From: JALZAA01 sp046724655
GTDB taxonomy: Bacteria > Actinomycetota > Acidimicrobiia > IMCC26256 > JACDBD01
Assembly (NCBI GenBank): GCA_046724655.1
Contig: JBKOWY010000186.1
Span: 1 to 28,363, forward strand
DNA: 28,363 nucleotides
Direction of reading: 5' to 3'
Shown: one piece after another, positions 21,486 through 28,363 of the stretch
Layout: each line of letters begins with the position of its first letter
How positions within the stretch are numbered: position 1 is the stretch's first letter
Position numbers and translations under genes: made by a program
Notes under the pieces: model-generated
The model's input: the letters and a program-made list of their open reading frames with translations, nothing else
What the model was told of the DNA's origin: nothing
The model's database searches: none

Positions 21486-22990
21486 GGCGTGCGCCAGACG
21501 TCTTCGTGGTTCGCAAGCAGATTGTCGGCCTCGGGCGGCCCCCAGGTGCCGGCGGGATAGAAGTGCAGCGGGACACGCCCGGCTTCGAACGCGTCGATGA
21601 GCGGCTGCACGATCTGCCACGACTGATCGACCTCGTCGCTGCGGATGAACAGCGTGGCGTCACCCAGGAACGCGTCGCGCAACACCCGCTCGTATGCCTC
21701 CGGTGCCTGTTCCTTGAATGCCTTGCCGTACCGGAACTCGAGCTCGACCCCGCGGACGCGGAAGGTCGGGCCCGGGACCTTGGCCGCGAACTGGAGCGTG
21801 ACTCCCTCGTCAGGCTGGATGTTGAGGACCATGACATTCGGCTCGACCGAGCTGACCGCGCTCGGTGGCAGCGGGAGGAACGGCACCCGCTGGTACTGCA
21901 GGGCAACCTCCGTGACCCGGCGGGGAAGGCGCTTCCCGGTTCGCAGGTAGAAGGGCACGCCGGCCCAGCGCCAGTTGTCGATGTCGAGCTCGAGCGCGAG
22001 GTAGGTCTCGACGTTGCTCTCGGGCGAGACCCCTTCCTCCTCGCGGTAGCCGGGGACGTCGACGCCACCGATCTCACCGCGCGTGTACTGGCCTCGCACC
22101 ACCGAGCGCGTGAGCTCGTCCGGCGGGAGCGGTCGCACCGACCGCAGCACCTTCACCTTCTCGTTGCGGATCGCGTCGGCATCGAACGACGCCGGTGGCT
22201 CCATCGCCGTCAGCGCGAGGACCTGGAGCAGATGGTTCTGGACGATGTCGCGCAAAGCTCCGGATTGCTCGTAGAACGTGCCCCGGTGCTCGACACCGAG
22301 GTCCTCCGCCACCGTGATCTGCACGTGATCGACGTACCGGCGGTTCCAGATCGGCTCGAAGATCGTGTTCGTGAACCGAAGCGCCAGGATGTTCTGGACC
22401 GTCTCCTTGGCAAGGTAGTGGTCGATGCGAAAGATCTGATGTTCCCGGAAGTAGCGGTGGAGCCCGGCGTCGAGCGCGCGTGAGCTTGCGAGGTCGCGAC
22501 CGAACGGCTTCTCGACGACGATCCGGCGGAAGGCGCCCCGGGGCTCCTCGGCGAGACCTGCTTCACCGAGCCCGACTGCGACCGGTCCGAACATCTGCGG
22601 GATGGTCGCCAGGTAATAGAGCGCGTTGCCGGCCGTGCCGTATTCGGCCTCACACGCCGCGAGGACGGCGCCGACCTCACGAAACGTCGCCTCGTCGTCG
22701 AACGTCCCGGCGATGTAGCGGAAACCCACGTCCCGCTCGTCGAGAACGGTCCGCCCGCCTGGTTCGGCGCCGCCCGCCTTGGCGATCGCGTTGCGAACCT
22801 CGGTGGCGAAGTCCTCGTCGGCCATCTGCGTTCGGGCTACACCGACCACCACCAGCCGGTGCGGCAGCTGGTCGGTCGTGGCCAACGAGGCCAGAGCCGG
22901 GTAGAGCTTCCGGTGTGCGAGGTCGCCGGTGGCGCCGAAGACGACGAACGCGGTCGCAGCCGGTACCGCTTCGCCGTCCGGATCGGCCAC
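21482..22990 (-). CDS. zwf: Glucose-6-phosphate dehydrogenase
   Basis: A 502-residue NAD(P)-dependent glucose-6-phosphate dehydrogenase. The dinucleotide-binding loop is FGATGDLAHRKLYPAL near residue 18; the more usual GASGDLA appears here as GATGDLA. The substrate site is RIDHYLAKETVQNILALRF with the conserved His and Lys. The C-terminal domain contains RTGKRLPRRVTEVALQY and VLNIQPDEGVTLQF. It is not the F420-dependent Fgd type, which has a different (luciferase-like) fold. It begins three bases after the tal stop and overlaps pgl. It feeds the oxidative pentose phosphate pathway and makes NADPH. Confidence 0.97.
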   Translation of the reverse strand: MADPDGEAVPAATAFVVFGATGDLAHRKLYPALASLATTDQLPHRLVVVGVARTQMADEDFATEVRNAIAKAGGAEPGGRTVLDERDVGFRYIAGTFDDEATFREVGAVLAACEAEYGTAGNALYYLATIPQMFGPVAVGLGEAGLAEEPRGAFRRIVVEKPFGRDLASSRALDAGLHRYFREHQIFRIDHYLAKETVQNILALRFTNTIFEPIWNRRYVDHVQITVAEDLGVEHRGTFYEQSGALRDIVQNHLLQVLALTAMEPPASFDADAIRNEKVKVLRSVRPLPPDELTRSVVRGQYTRGEIGGVDVPGYREEEGVSPESNVETYLALELDIDNWRWAGVPFYLRTGKRLPRRVTEVALQYQRVPFLPLPPSAVSSVEPNVMVLNIQPDEGVTLQFAAKVPGPTFRVRGVELEFRYGKAFKEQAPEAYERVLRDAFLGDATLFIRSDEVDQSWQIVQPLIDAFEAGRVPLHFYPAGTWGPPEADNLLANHEDVWRTP

Positions 22991-22993
22991 GGG

Positions 22994-24097
22994 TCAGCCG
23001 GTGATCTCGGCGGCGCGCTTCTCGAGACTTGCCAGGCAGTCGCGGTACGACCGCGTGAAGCTCCCGACCCCGTCGCGCTCGAGGGTGTCGGTGAGGTCGT
23101 CGTAGTCGATGCCCGCCGCGGGCAGCTCATCGATGACGCGCCGGGCACCGTCGACGTCGCGGAGGATCGTGTCCGGCTGTGGATTTCCGTGGTCGCGCAA
23201 GGCGTCGATCGACGGCTGTGCGAGCGTGTTGACCGTGTCGCGCCCGACGAGCTCGTCCACGTAGAGCGTGTCCGAGTAGGCGGGGTTCTTGGTCGAGGTG
23301 GAGGCCCACAACGGCCGCTGCTTCCGCGCGCCGCGTGCCTCGAGCGCGGCCCAGCGATCGCCGGTGAACTTCTCGAGGAAGAGCTGGTACGCGAGCTTGG
23401 CGTTGGCGACTGCGACCTTCCCACGCAGCGGGTGGCCTTCGGGGAGTCGCCGGTCGGCTTCGGTGTCGACCCTGCTCACGAAGAAGGACGCAACTGACGG
23501 AACACGCGAGATGTCGCCACCCTGCTCGGCGTGGCGTTCGAGCCCGCGGAAGTACGCCTCGATGACCTGTGCGTAGCGGACGAGCGAGAAGATCAGCGTG
23601 ATGTTGATCGGTATGCCCTCGGCCAGACACTGCTCGATGGCGGGGATCCCAGCCTCGGTCGCCGGGATCTTCACGAAGGCGTTCGGACGCGCCGACTGAC
23701 CGTGTAGCCAGTGCACCTGGTCGATGGTGGCGGCGGTCTCGTCGGCGAGCTGGGGCGCGACCTCCACCGAGACGAACCCGTCCGCGCCGTCCAGCTCGTC
23801 ATAGGTGGGACGCAGCACGTCGGCTGCGTGGCGGATGTCGTCCAGGACGAGAGCCCAGTACGCCGTGTCGATGGGCGCGCCGGCGCGGGACAGTTCGGCG
23901 AGCTGCTCGTCGTAACCCTCTCCGGCGGCCATGGCCTTCTCGAAGATCGTCGGGTTCGAGGTGACGCCCCGGATGCCGTCCTCGTCCATCATGCGGGCAA
24001 GCCCGCCCCCGGTGATGAGCAGCCGGGTGAGGTTGTCGTGCCAGGGGCTCTGCCCGTAGTCGATGAGGCGGGCGATGGGGGAACGTGGATGAGTCAT
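22994..24097 (-). CDS. tal: Transaldolase
   Basis: A 367-residue transaldolase of the actinobacterial/cyanobacterial length class. It transfers a dihydroxyacetone unit between sugar phosphates in the non-oxidative pentose phosphate pathway. The start SPWHDNLTRLLITGG and the GVTSNPTIFEKAM motif match the family. The Schiff-base lysine is K143 in NAFVKIPAT, and WASTSTKNPAYSDTLYVDELVG forms the phosphate site. A glucose-6-phosphate isomerase domain, fused in some bacteria, is absent. The start is ATG 24097, whose ATGA overlaps the tkt stop; the open frame upstream of it lies inside tkt. Confidence 0.97.
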   Translation of the reverse strand: MTHPRSPIARLIDYGQSPWHDNLTRLLITGGGLARMMDEDGIRGVTSNPTIFEKAMAAGEGYDEQLAELSRAGAPIDTAYWALVLDDIRHAADVLRPTYDELDGADGFVSVEVAPQLADETAATIDQVHWLHGQSARPNAFVKIPATEAGIPAIEQCLAEGIPINITLIFSLVRYAQVIEAYFRGLERHAEQGGDISRVPSVASFFVSRVDTEADRRLPEGHPLRGKVAVANAKLAYQLFLEKFTGDRWAALEARGARKQRPLWASTSTKNPAYSDTLYVDELVGRDTVNTLAQPSIDALRDHGNPQPDTILRDVDGARRVIDELPAAGIDYDDLTDTLERDGVGSFTRSYRDCLASLEKRAAEITG

Positions 24098-26130
24098 CGG
24101 GCCCTCCCTCCGGGGAATTCGAGGCCGAGCAAGGCGCGGGCGCGGGCCACGACGTTCTCTGGTGTGTACCCGAACTTGGCGAGTACGACACTGCCCGGTG
24201 CCGACGCGCCGAAGTGGTCGATGGCGATCACGTCGTCGGCGTAGCGCTGCCACCCGTGGCTCGCGCCGGCCTCGACGGCGAGGGTCGGCACGCCCGGCGG
24301 CAGGACGGCGTCGCGGTAGGTGTCGCGCTGCTCGCCGAAAAGCTCCCAGGACGGCATCGAGACCACGCGCACGGCGAGCCCGTCGCCCGAGAGCTGTTCG
24401 CTCGCGGCGACGCACAGCTGGACTTCCGAGCCCGTGCCGATCAGCACCAGGTCGAGGCCGTCGCCGCGCTCGTCGACGAGTGTGTAGGCGCCCTTCGGGA
24501 CGCCTTCCGGAGCGCGCTCCGCGGTCCCTTCGAGGACGGGCACGGTCTGCCGGGTGAGGACGATCGCGGTAGGCCCATCGCCCTCGATGTGGACGCGCCA
24601 TGCATGCGACACCTCGTTGGCGTCGGCGGGCCGGATGACCCGTAGCTGCGGCATCGCCCGTAGCGACATGAGGTGCTCGATCGGCTGGTGCGTCGGGCCG
24701 TCCTCGCCGAGGCCCACCGAGTCGTGTGACCAGACGAAAGCGACCTTCGCCTGCTGGAGCGCGGCGAGCCGCACCCCAGGGCGCTCGTAGTCGCTGAAGA
24801 TCAGGAACGTCCCACCGAACGGCAGCGCACCGCCCGACACCGCCATCCCGTTCATGATCGAGCCCATGCCGTGCTCACGCACGCCGAAGTGGATTTGTCG
24901 GCCGCTGAAGTCGTCGCGTGTGATCTGCGCCTGTTCCTTCAGCTCGGTGCCGGTGTTGCCGGTCAGGTCGGCGCCGCCGCCCATCAGGCCGGGTACGACG
25001 TCGAGGATCGAATCGAGCACCGCCGAGCACGCCTTGCGCGTCGCGAGCTTGTCGCCGGCGTCCCAGGACGGGAGCTTCGCCTCCCATCCCTGACGACCGC
25101 GGGCGCTGATCATCAGGTCGTACTCCTCGGCCTTGGTCGGGTCGCGCTCTTTGAACGCGGTCACACGCTCCCGCCACGCTTCACGCTCCGGGCGGCCGCG
25201 TGCGCCGGCTTGGCCGTAGAAGCTGAGGACGTCATCAGGCACCCAGAAGTCCTCCCGGGGCATCCCGAGGATCTCCTTCACCCGGGCGACCTCGTCGGCG
25301 CCGAGTGGATTGCCGTGCGCGTGCGCAGTGTCGATGTACTTCGGCGACGGGTACCCGATGTGGCTGCGCAGGATGAGGAGCGTCGGCCGGTCTTCGACGG
25401 CGATGCCCTCGCGAAGGCCGCGCTCCAACGCATCGAGGTCTTCGGCAACTTCGCCGAGTTGCACGACGTGCCAGTGGTAGCCCTCGAAACGCGCGCGCAC
25501 GTCGTCCGAGTACGCGAGCTCGGTCGGCCCGTCGATCGAGATGTGGTTGTCGTCGTAGACGTAGACGAGGCGCCCGAGCCCGAGGTGACCGGCGAGCGAC
25601 GCCGCCTCGTGGCTCACGCCTTCTTCGAGGTCGCCGTCGGAGCAGATCGCGAAGACGCGGTGGCTGCACACGTCGGCGCCGAACCGCTCGCGCAGGTGCC
25701 GCTCGACGATCGCGATGCCCACGCCGTTGGCGAAGCCTTGGCCGAGCGGGCCGGTGGTGACCTCGACGCCGGGCGCGTGGCCATGCTCGGGGTGACCCGG
25801 CGTGCGCGAGCCGAACTGGCGGAATTGCTTGAGGTCTTCGAGCTCGAGACCGAAGCCGGTGAGGAACAGCAACGAGTACAGGAGCATCGACGCGTGCCCG
25901 GCCGAGAGCACGAAGCGATCGCGGTCGGGCCAGTCGGGGTCGGCGGCGTCGTATTTCAGGATGCGGGTGAACAGCACGTGCCCGAGAGGCGCAAGGGCCA
26001 TTGGAGTGCCCGGGTGGCCGGAGTTGGCCTTCTCGACCGCGTCCATCGACAGCCCGCGGATGACGTTGATGGCGCACCGCTCCAGCTCCTCGGAGACCGC
26101 GGGTGTGGTCGTGACCGGATCAGCCGTCAT
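24094..26130 (-). CDS. tkt: Transketolase
   Basis: A 678-residue thiamine diphosphate enzyme exchanging two-carbon ketol units in the pentose phosphate pathway. The N-terminal domain has MDAVEKANSGHPGTPMALAP and LSAGHASMLLYSLL. The cofactor motif begins at CSDGDLEEGVSHEAASLAGH and ends at YDDNHISIDG, with Mg2+/TPP ligands Asp and Asn. The second domain shows HFGVREHGMGSIMNGMA (catalytic Glu) and SHDSVGLGEDGPTHQPIEHL. The ATG follows a strong GGAGGAGG ribosome site, and TACCTT on the - strand about 18 nt before it may be the -10 box. It is the first gene of the six-gene operon tkt-tal-zwf-pgl-fbiC-kinase. Confidence 0.97.
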   Translation of the reverse strand: MTADPVTTTPAVSEELERCAINVIRGLSMDAVEKANSGHPGTPMALAPLGHVLFTRILKYDAADPDWPDRDRFVLSAGHASMLLYSLLFLTGFGLELEDLKQFRQFGSRTPGHPEHGHAPGVEVTTGPLGQGFANGVGIAIVERHLRERFGADVCSHRVFAICSDGDLEEGVSHEAASLAGHLGLGRLVYVYDDNHISIDGPTELAYSDDVRARFEGYHWHVVQLGEVAEDLDALERGLREGIAVEDRPTLLILRSHIGYPSPKYIDTAHAHGNPLGADEVARVKEILGMPREDFWVPDDVLSFYGQAGARGRPEREAWRERVTAFKERDPTKAEEYDLMISARGRQGWEAKLPSWDAGDKLATRKACSAVLDSILDVVPGLMGGGADLTGNTGTELKEQAQITRDDFSGRQIHFGVREHGMGSIMNGMAVSGGALPFGGTFLIFSDYERPGVRLAALQQAKVAFVWSHDSVGLGEDGPTHQPIEHLMSLRAMPQLRVIRPADANEVSHAWRVHIEGDGPTAIVLTRQTVPVLEGTAERAPEGVPKGAYTLVDERGDGLDLVLIGTGSEVQLCVAASEQLSGDGLAVRVVSMPSWELFGEQRDTYRDAVLPPGVPTLAVEAGASHGWQRYADDVIAIDHFGASAPGSVVLAKFGYTPENVVARARALLGLEFPGGRAR

Positions 26131-26194
26131 GCCCCTCCTCCGAACCTAAAGGTATGCCGACAGCGCCTCGACTTCGGGTATTCCCGGGATGACG

Positions 26195-27337
26195 TCATGC
26201 GAACAGTGCGAGGCTGGCGGTGAAGCCGTGCAGGAAGTTGCGGCCGCCCACCGGACCGATCTCCCCGGCGCAGAACGCCCCCGTCAGCGGGATGGGTCCG
26301 AGGAGCTTCTCGACCAATCCCGCGTCGTGGTCGGGGACGCTGAACAGGTGCCGGCCGCGGCCGTTGCATGTGAAGAGGAGCGCAGCGTCGGCGTCGGCAT
26401 CGGCCAGCAGCTCCCGGAGGTCCTCGTCGGCGGCGTCGGCGTCACGAACGTGGAACTGCACCGTCTGACCGACTGCGACGCGCTCGCCGACGGCCAGGGC
26501 GCCCGAGCGTTCGTCGGCGCCGAGGAGGTTCCTGACCAGGAAGTCGCCACGCGTGAACTCGGCCTTGTGCTCGTCGACGACGAGCCCGACGTGCAGGCCG
26601 CGACGCAGCAGCTCGCGCTCCTCCTCGGTCGCGGCGGCGGCGAGCTCCGTCAGCCGTTCGATCGCGGGCTTCCCGCCGAGCTCCTCGATGAGGTTCTGCT
26701 CGGCCTTCGTGACGACGTACGGACGGCCGATTGGACGGCAGCCCTGCGACACGAGGGTCCTGACCTCGATCCCGCCGTCGAGGAACACGCCGACCGCGCC
26801 CTCATCGACCACGCGGTCGTCGAGCACGAGCCGGTTCCCGCCCGGACTGCCCGCAGACGAAGCCATGCCACCGATGACCCGCAGCTCGGGGAGATCCTGG
26901 TTGACGTGTTGAAGGAACGCGTCGGCCGGAAAGGTGAACGGGTCGGCGAACAGCAGCAACATCCCCGGTGGACGCTCGAACGCCGGCCAGCCGGTGAGGG
27001 CCGCGCCGTCCGGCGTCTCCTCGACGTGCATCTCGATCGGGGTGAGCGTCGTCGCATCCAGACGGGCTGCGAATGCGGCGAACGCAGGCGACTCCTCCAC
27101 CTCGTGGGGTCCGCCGACGACCGCGACCGCGGTGCCGCCCACGAGCACGTTGGGCTGGAGGATGCTGCGCAACGCGGGCGCCATGTCCTCGAACGCGCCG
27201 ACGTGATGGGTCGATGCGAAGCACACGGCGAGGTCGCATCCCTGGTCGCCCAGCTGCTCGATGAGCTCACCGGCGACCTCGCCCACGGCTTGGCTGGCGA
27301 CCGGGTGCTGCGACAGCGCCGACGCGAAGGCGCTCAT
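26195..27337 (-). CDS. FIST-domain protein (FIST_N/FIST_C)
   Basis: A 380-residue soluble protein with the FIST layout, a sensory domain thought to bind small ligands such as amino acids. The N-terminal FIST_N part has DLAVCFASTHHVGAFEDMAPALRSILQPNVLVGGTAVAVVGG, then RPPGMLLLFADPFTFPAD, LRVIGGMASSAG and GAVGVFLDGGIEVRTLVSQGCRPIGRPYVVTKAEQNLIEELGGKPA, the last being highly typical. The FIST_C part has RNLLGADERSGALAVGERVAVGQTVQFHVRDA, LLFTCNGRGRHLF and PLTGAFCAGEIGPVGGRNFLHGFTASLALF. No kinase or GGDEF output domain is attached, so signalling must go through another protein or the role differs. ATG 27337 overlaps the upstream small gene (ATGA); the longer open frame upstream is rejected. Confidence 0.92.
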   Translation of the reverse strand: MSAFASALSQHPVASQAVGEVAGELIEQLGDQGCDLAVCFASTHHVGAFEDMAPALRSILQPNVLVGGTAVAVVGGPHEVEESPAFAAFAARLDATTLTPIEMHVEETPDGAALTGWPAFERPPGMLLLFADPFTFPADAFLQHVNQDLPELRVIGGMASSAGSPGGNRLVLDDRVVDEGAVGVFLDGGIEVRTLVSQGCRPIGRPYVVTKAEQNLIEELGGKPAIERLTELAAAATEEERELLRRGLHVGLVVDEHKAEFTRGDFLVRNLLGADERSGALAVGERVAVGQTVQFHVRDADAADEDLRELLADADADAALLFTCNGRGRHLFSVPDHDAGLVEKLLGPIPLTGAFCAGEIGPVGGRNFLHGFTASLALFA

Positions 27338-27717
27338 GGCCCGGGGATCGCCGTCAGCGGTACGACGACCGTGGAGCCGGACTCGGTGATCGTGCAATGG
27401 GCTTCGATGGTGCCCGGCTCGGGGAACTCGAGCTCGGGTCGGACGAGCCGGTAACCGAACTTGCCGGGCTCGACCGAGAACTGCTGCACGTTGCGCGCGA
27501 TCTCGTCGCCGTCGCGGATGAAGACGGCCTCGAACGTGCCGACGCCGCTGTCGTCCTCGGGTGCTCGCACGAGCACGATCAGGTGCGGCGTGAGGTGGGC
27601 GGGGAACTCGGCAACGGGCTCCGAGAAGAACGCCCCGGTGATGTCGATGCGCGTCGACGGGCCGGGAACCTGACGGAAGTTCAGGTTCTCGACGAAGAGG
27701 GCCGCAACGATGTCCAC
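27334..27717 (-). CDS. Small conserved protein, unknown function (DUF6941-like pattern)
   Basis: A 127-residue protein that looks like a single beta-sandwich domain: VDIVAALFVENLNFRQVPGPSTRIDITGAFFSEPVAEFP, then LTPHLIVLVRAPEDDSGVGTFEAVFIRDGDEIARN, and a final GTIEAHCTITESGSTVVVPLTAI. The alternating strands and overall layout remind me of the DUF6941 family found in Actinomycetota, but I am not certain. GTG 27717 lies eight bases after TAGCCT on the - strand. It is translationally coupled to the FIST-domain gene downstream (ATGA overlap). This suggests a joint function, perhaps small-ligand recognition. Confidence 0.72.
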   Translation of the reverse strand: MDIVAALFVENLNFRQVPGPSTRIDITGAFFSEPVAEFPAHLTPHLIVLVRAPEDDSGVGTFEAVFIRDGDEIARNVQQFSVEPGKFGYRLVRPELEFPEPGTIEAHCTITESGSTVVVPLTAIPGP

Positions 27718-27725
27718 AGGTGTCG

Positions 27726-27751
27726 AGGCTAGCGAGGTCGCTGCGTAGGCT
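27726..27751. promoter_or_regulatory. Divergent pair of -10-like boxes
   Basis: The 42-nt spacer between the divergent genes holds TAGCCT on the - strand (27726-27731) and TAGGCT on the + strand (27746-27751). Each is exactly eight bases before its GTG start (27717 and 27760). The two boxes are almost mirror images, so both genes probably have leaderless transcripts from overlapping promoters and could share control. Confidence 0.5.
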
Positions 27752-27759
27752 GGCCCGCC

Positions 27760-28356
27760 GTGGGCGATGCAGTCGACGAGCTCGCGGACGCAGTCGCCGC
27801 CGTGCTCGATCGGGACTTCTCCGAGGCGGACTCGATCGCTGCGATGTGGCCGGCGATGGAAGGGTTCCTCGCCCGCTGCGACGAGCTGCCCGTTGAGGCA
27901 TCGCAGCCCGACGCCGACGGCGGTGCGGTCGGACACCTGCTGTACGACGATCCGGCCGGGCGCTACCACATCCTCTCGGTCGTCTTTCCGCCGGGCACGA
28001 GCAGCGGGACGCACGAGCACGGCTGCTGGGGCGTCATCGGTTACGTCGCCGGGCTGGACGAGGAGACGCGCTACCGGCGCGTCGACGGTGGAACCGCCGA
28101 CGAAGGGTGCGTGCTCGAGGAGCTCGAACGCGTGGTGCACGAGCCGGGCACGATCTCGCGGCTGCTCCCGCCGGACGAGATGCACCACCGTGTGCGCAAC
28201 CCCGGCATCGAGAACGGCGTCTCTGTGCACGTGCTCTGTCGGCTCCCCGAGACGCACCCGCACAAGTTCTACGACCGCGAGCATCACCGGCTGCTTCCGT
28301 ACCCGTTCCGCCGGCTCCCGGACGGGCTCGTCCGCGCCGACGTGGAGTTCGACTAG
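27760..28356 (+). CDS. Cysteine dioxygenase-like cupin protein
   Basis: A 198-residue cupin resembling the cysteine dioxygenase family, whose members use Fe(II) and O2 to oxidise a thiol (cysteine or 3-mercaptopropionate) to a sulfinate. The three-His metal site is suggested by H85 and H87 in SGTHEHGCWGVIGYVAG and by H142 or H143 in DEMHHRVRNPG. An N-terminal helical part (residues 1-45) precedes the barrel, as in that family. The C-terminal part includes HKFYDREHHRLLPYPFRR. The length (about 200) fits bacterial cysteine dioxygenases. The actual thiol substrate is not readable. GTG 27760 follows TAGGCT by eight bases. Confidence 0.85.
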   Translation: MGDAVDELADAVAAVLDRDFSEADSIAAMWPAMEGFLARCDELPVEASQPDADGGAVGHLLYDDPAGRYHILSVVFPPGTSSGTHEHGCWGVIGYVAGLDEETRYRRVDGGTADEGCVLEELERVVHEPGTISRLLPPDEMHHRVRNPGIENGVSVHVLCRLPETHPHKFYDREHHRLLPYPFRRLPDGLVRADVEFD

Positions 28357-28363
28357 CTCGACG

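Noticed and set aside
24871..27454. Long + strand open frames opposite tkt and the FIST gene
   Set aside because: Both - strand genes are unambiguous; the + products are unstructured Arg/Val/Ala-rich shadows.
1..28363. CRISPR arrays, tRNA/rRNA genes, prophage or insertion sequences
   Set aside because: No regularly spaced repeats, no cloverleaf or rRNA-like segment and no transposase or integrase reading frame were seen on either strand.

Overview
The window is a gene-dense, high-GC stretch (about 28.4 kb) that reads as Actinomycetota. The support is a fused two-domain FbiC (coenzyme F420 synthesis), a mycothiol-transferase-like TIGR03084-type protein, FadE-type acyl-CoA dehydrogenase, frequent GTG/TTG starts, and start codons sitting 6-8 nt behind TANNNT boxes, as in leaderless transcription. 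An Acidimicrobiia-like lineage is my best guess but is inference. No rRNA, tRNA, CRISPR array, prophage or transposase was seen.

Layout. 63-1675: rmuC and fxsA on the + strand. 1669-4463: zinc-ribbon protein, unknown 264-aa protein, acyl-CoA dehydrogenase and SCP2-like protein on the - strand. 4536-6291: an intact polyprenyl diphosphate synthase followed by two decayed carotenoid genes, a crtI-like phytoene desaturase remnant (+) and a lycopene cyclase remnant (-) that run into each other. 6366-8017: two-gene ABC-2 exporter. 8036-9521: ctaB (heme O synthase) and a membrane-anchored thioredoxin. 9614-10719: stand-alone GroES-like protein coupled to a short-chain dehydrogenase. 10742-12317: Cys-rich protein plus TIGR03084-like protein. 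12415-16277: glcD-glcE-glcF-like glycolate/D-lactate oxidase operon with a small coiled-coil ORF. 16274-17329: LOG-family protein. 17357-26130: a tightly coupled - strand operon tkt-tal-zwf-pgl-fbiC-PfkB kinase (pentose phosphate pathway plus F420 synthesis). 26195-27717: FIST-domain protein with a small unknown protein. 27760-28356: cysteine-dioxygenase-like cupin.

The most unusual signal is a dispersed ~60-bp hairpin-forming repeat present three times in the same orientation. One copy is inserted in frame in the PfkB-family kinase, just before its catalytic motif. One is in frame in the N-terminus of the zinc-ribbon protein. One lies in the divergent spacer upstream of the Cys-rich protein gene and glcD. 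The stem is kept by a compensatory base-pair change and a wobble pair, so this looks like a genuine mobile or structured element comparable in behaviour to Rickettsia palindromic elements. Other notable points are the carotenoid gene graveyard, the recurrent TANNNT-N6-8-start arrangement at gene heads, and the joining of fbiC to the pentose phosphate operon in the absence of opcA.
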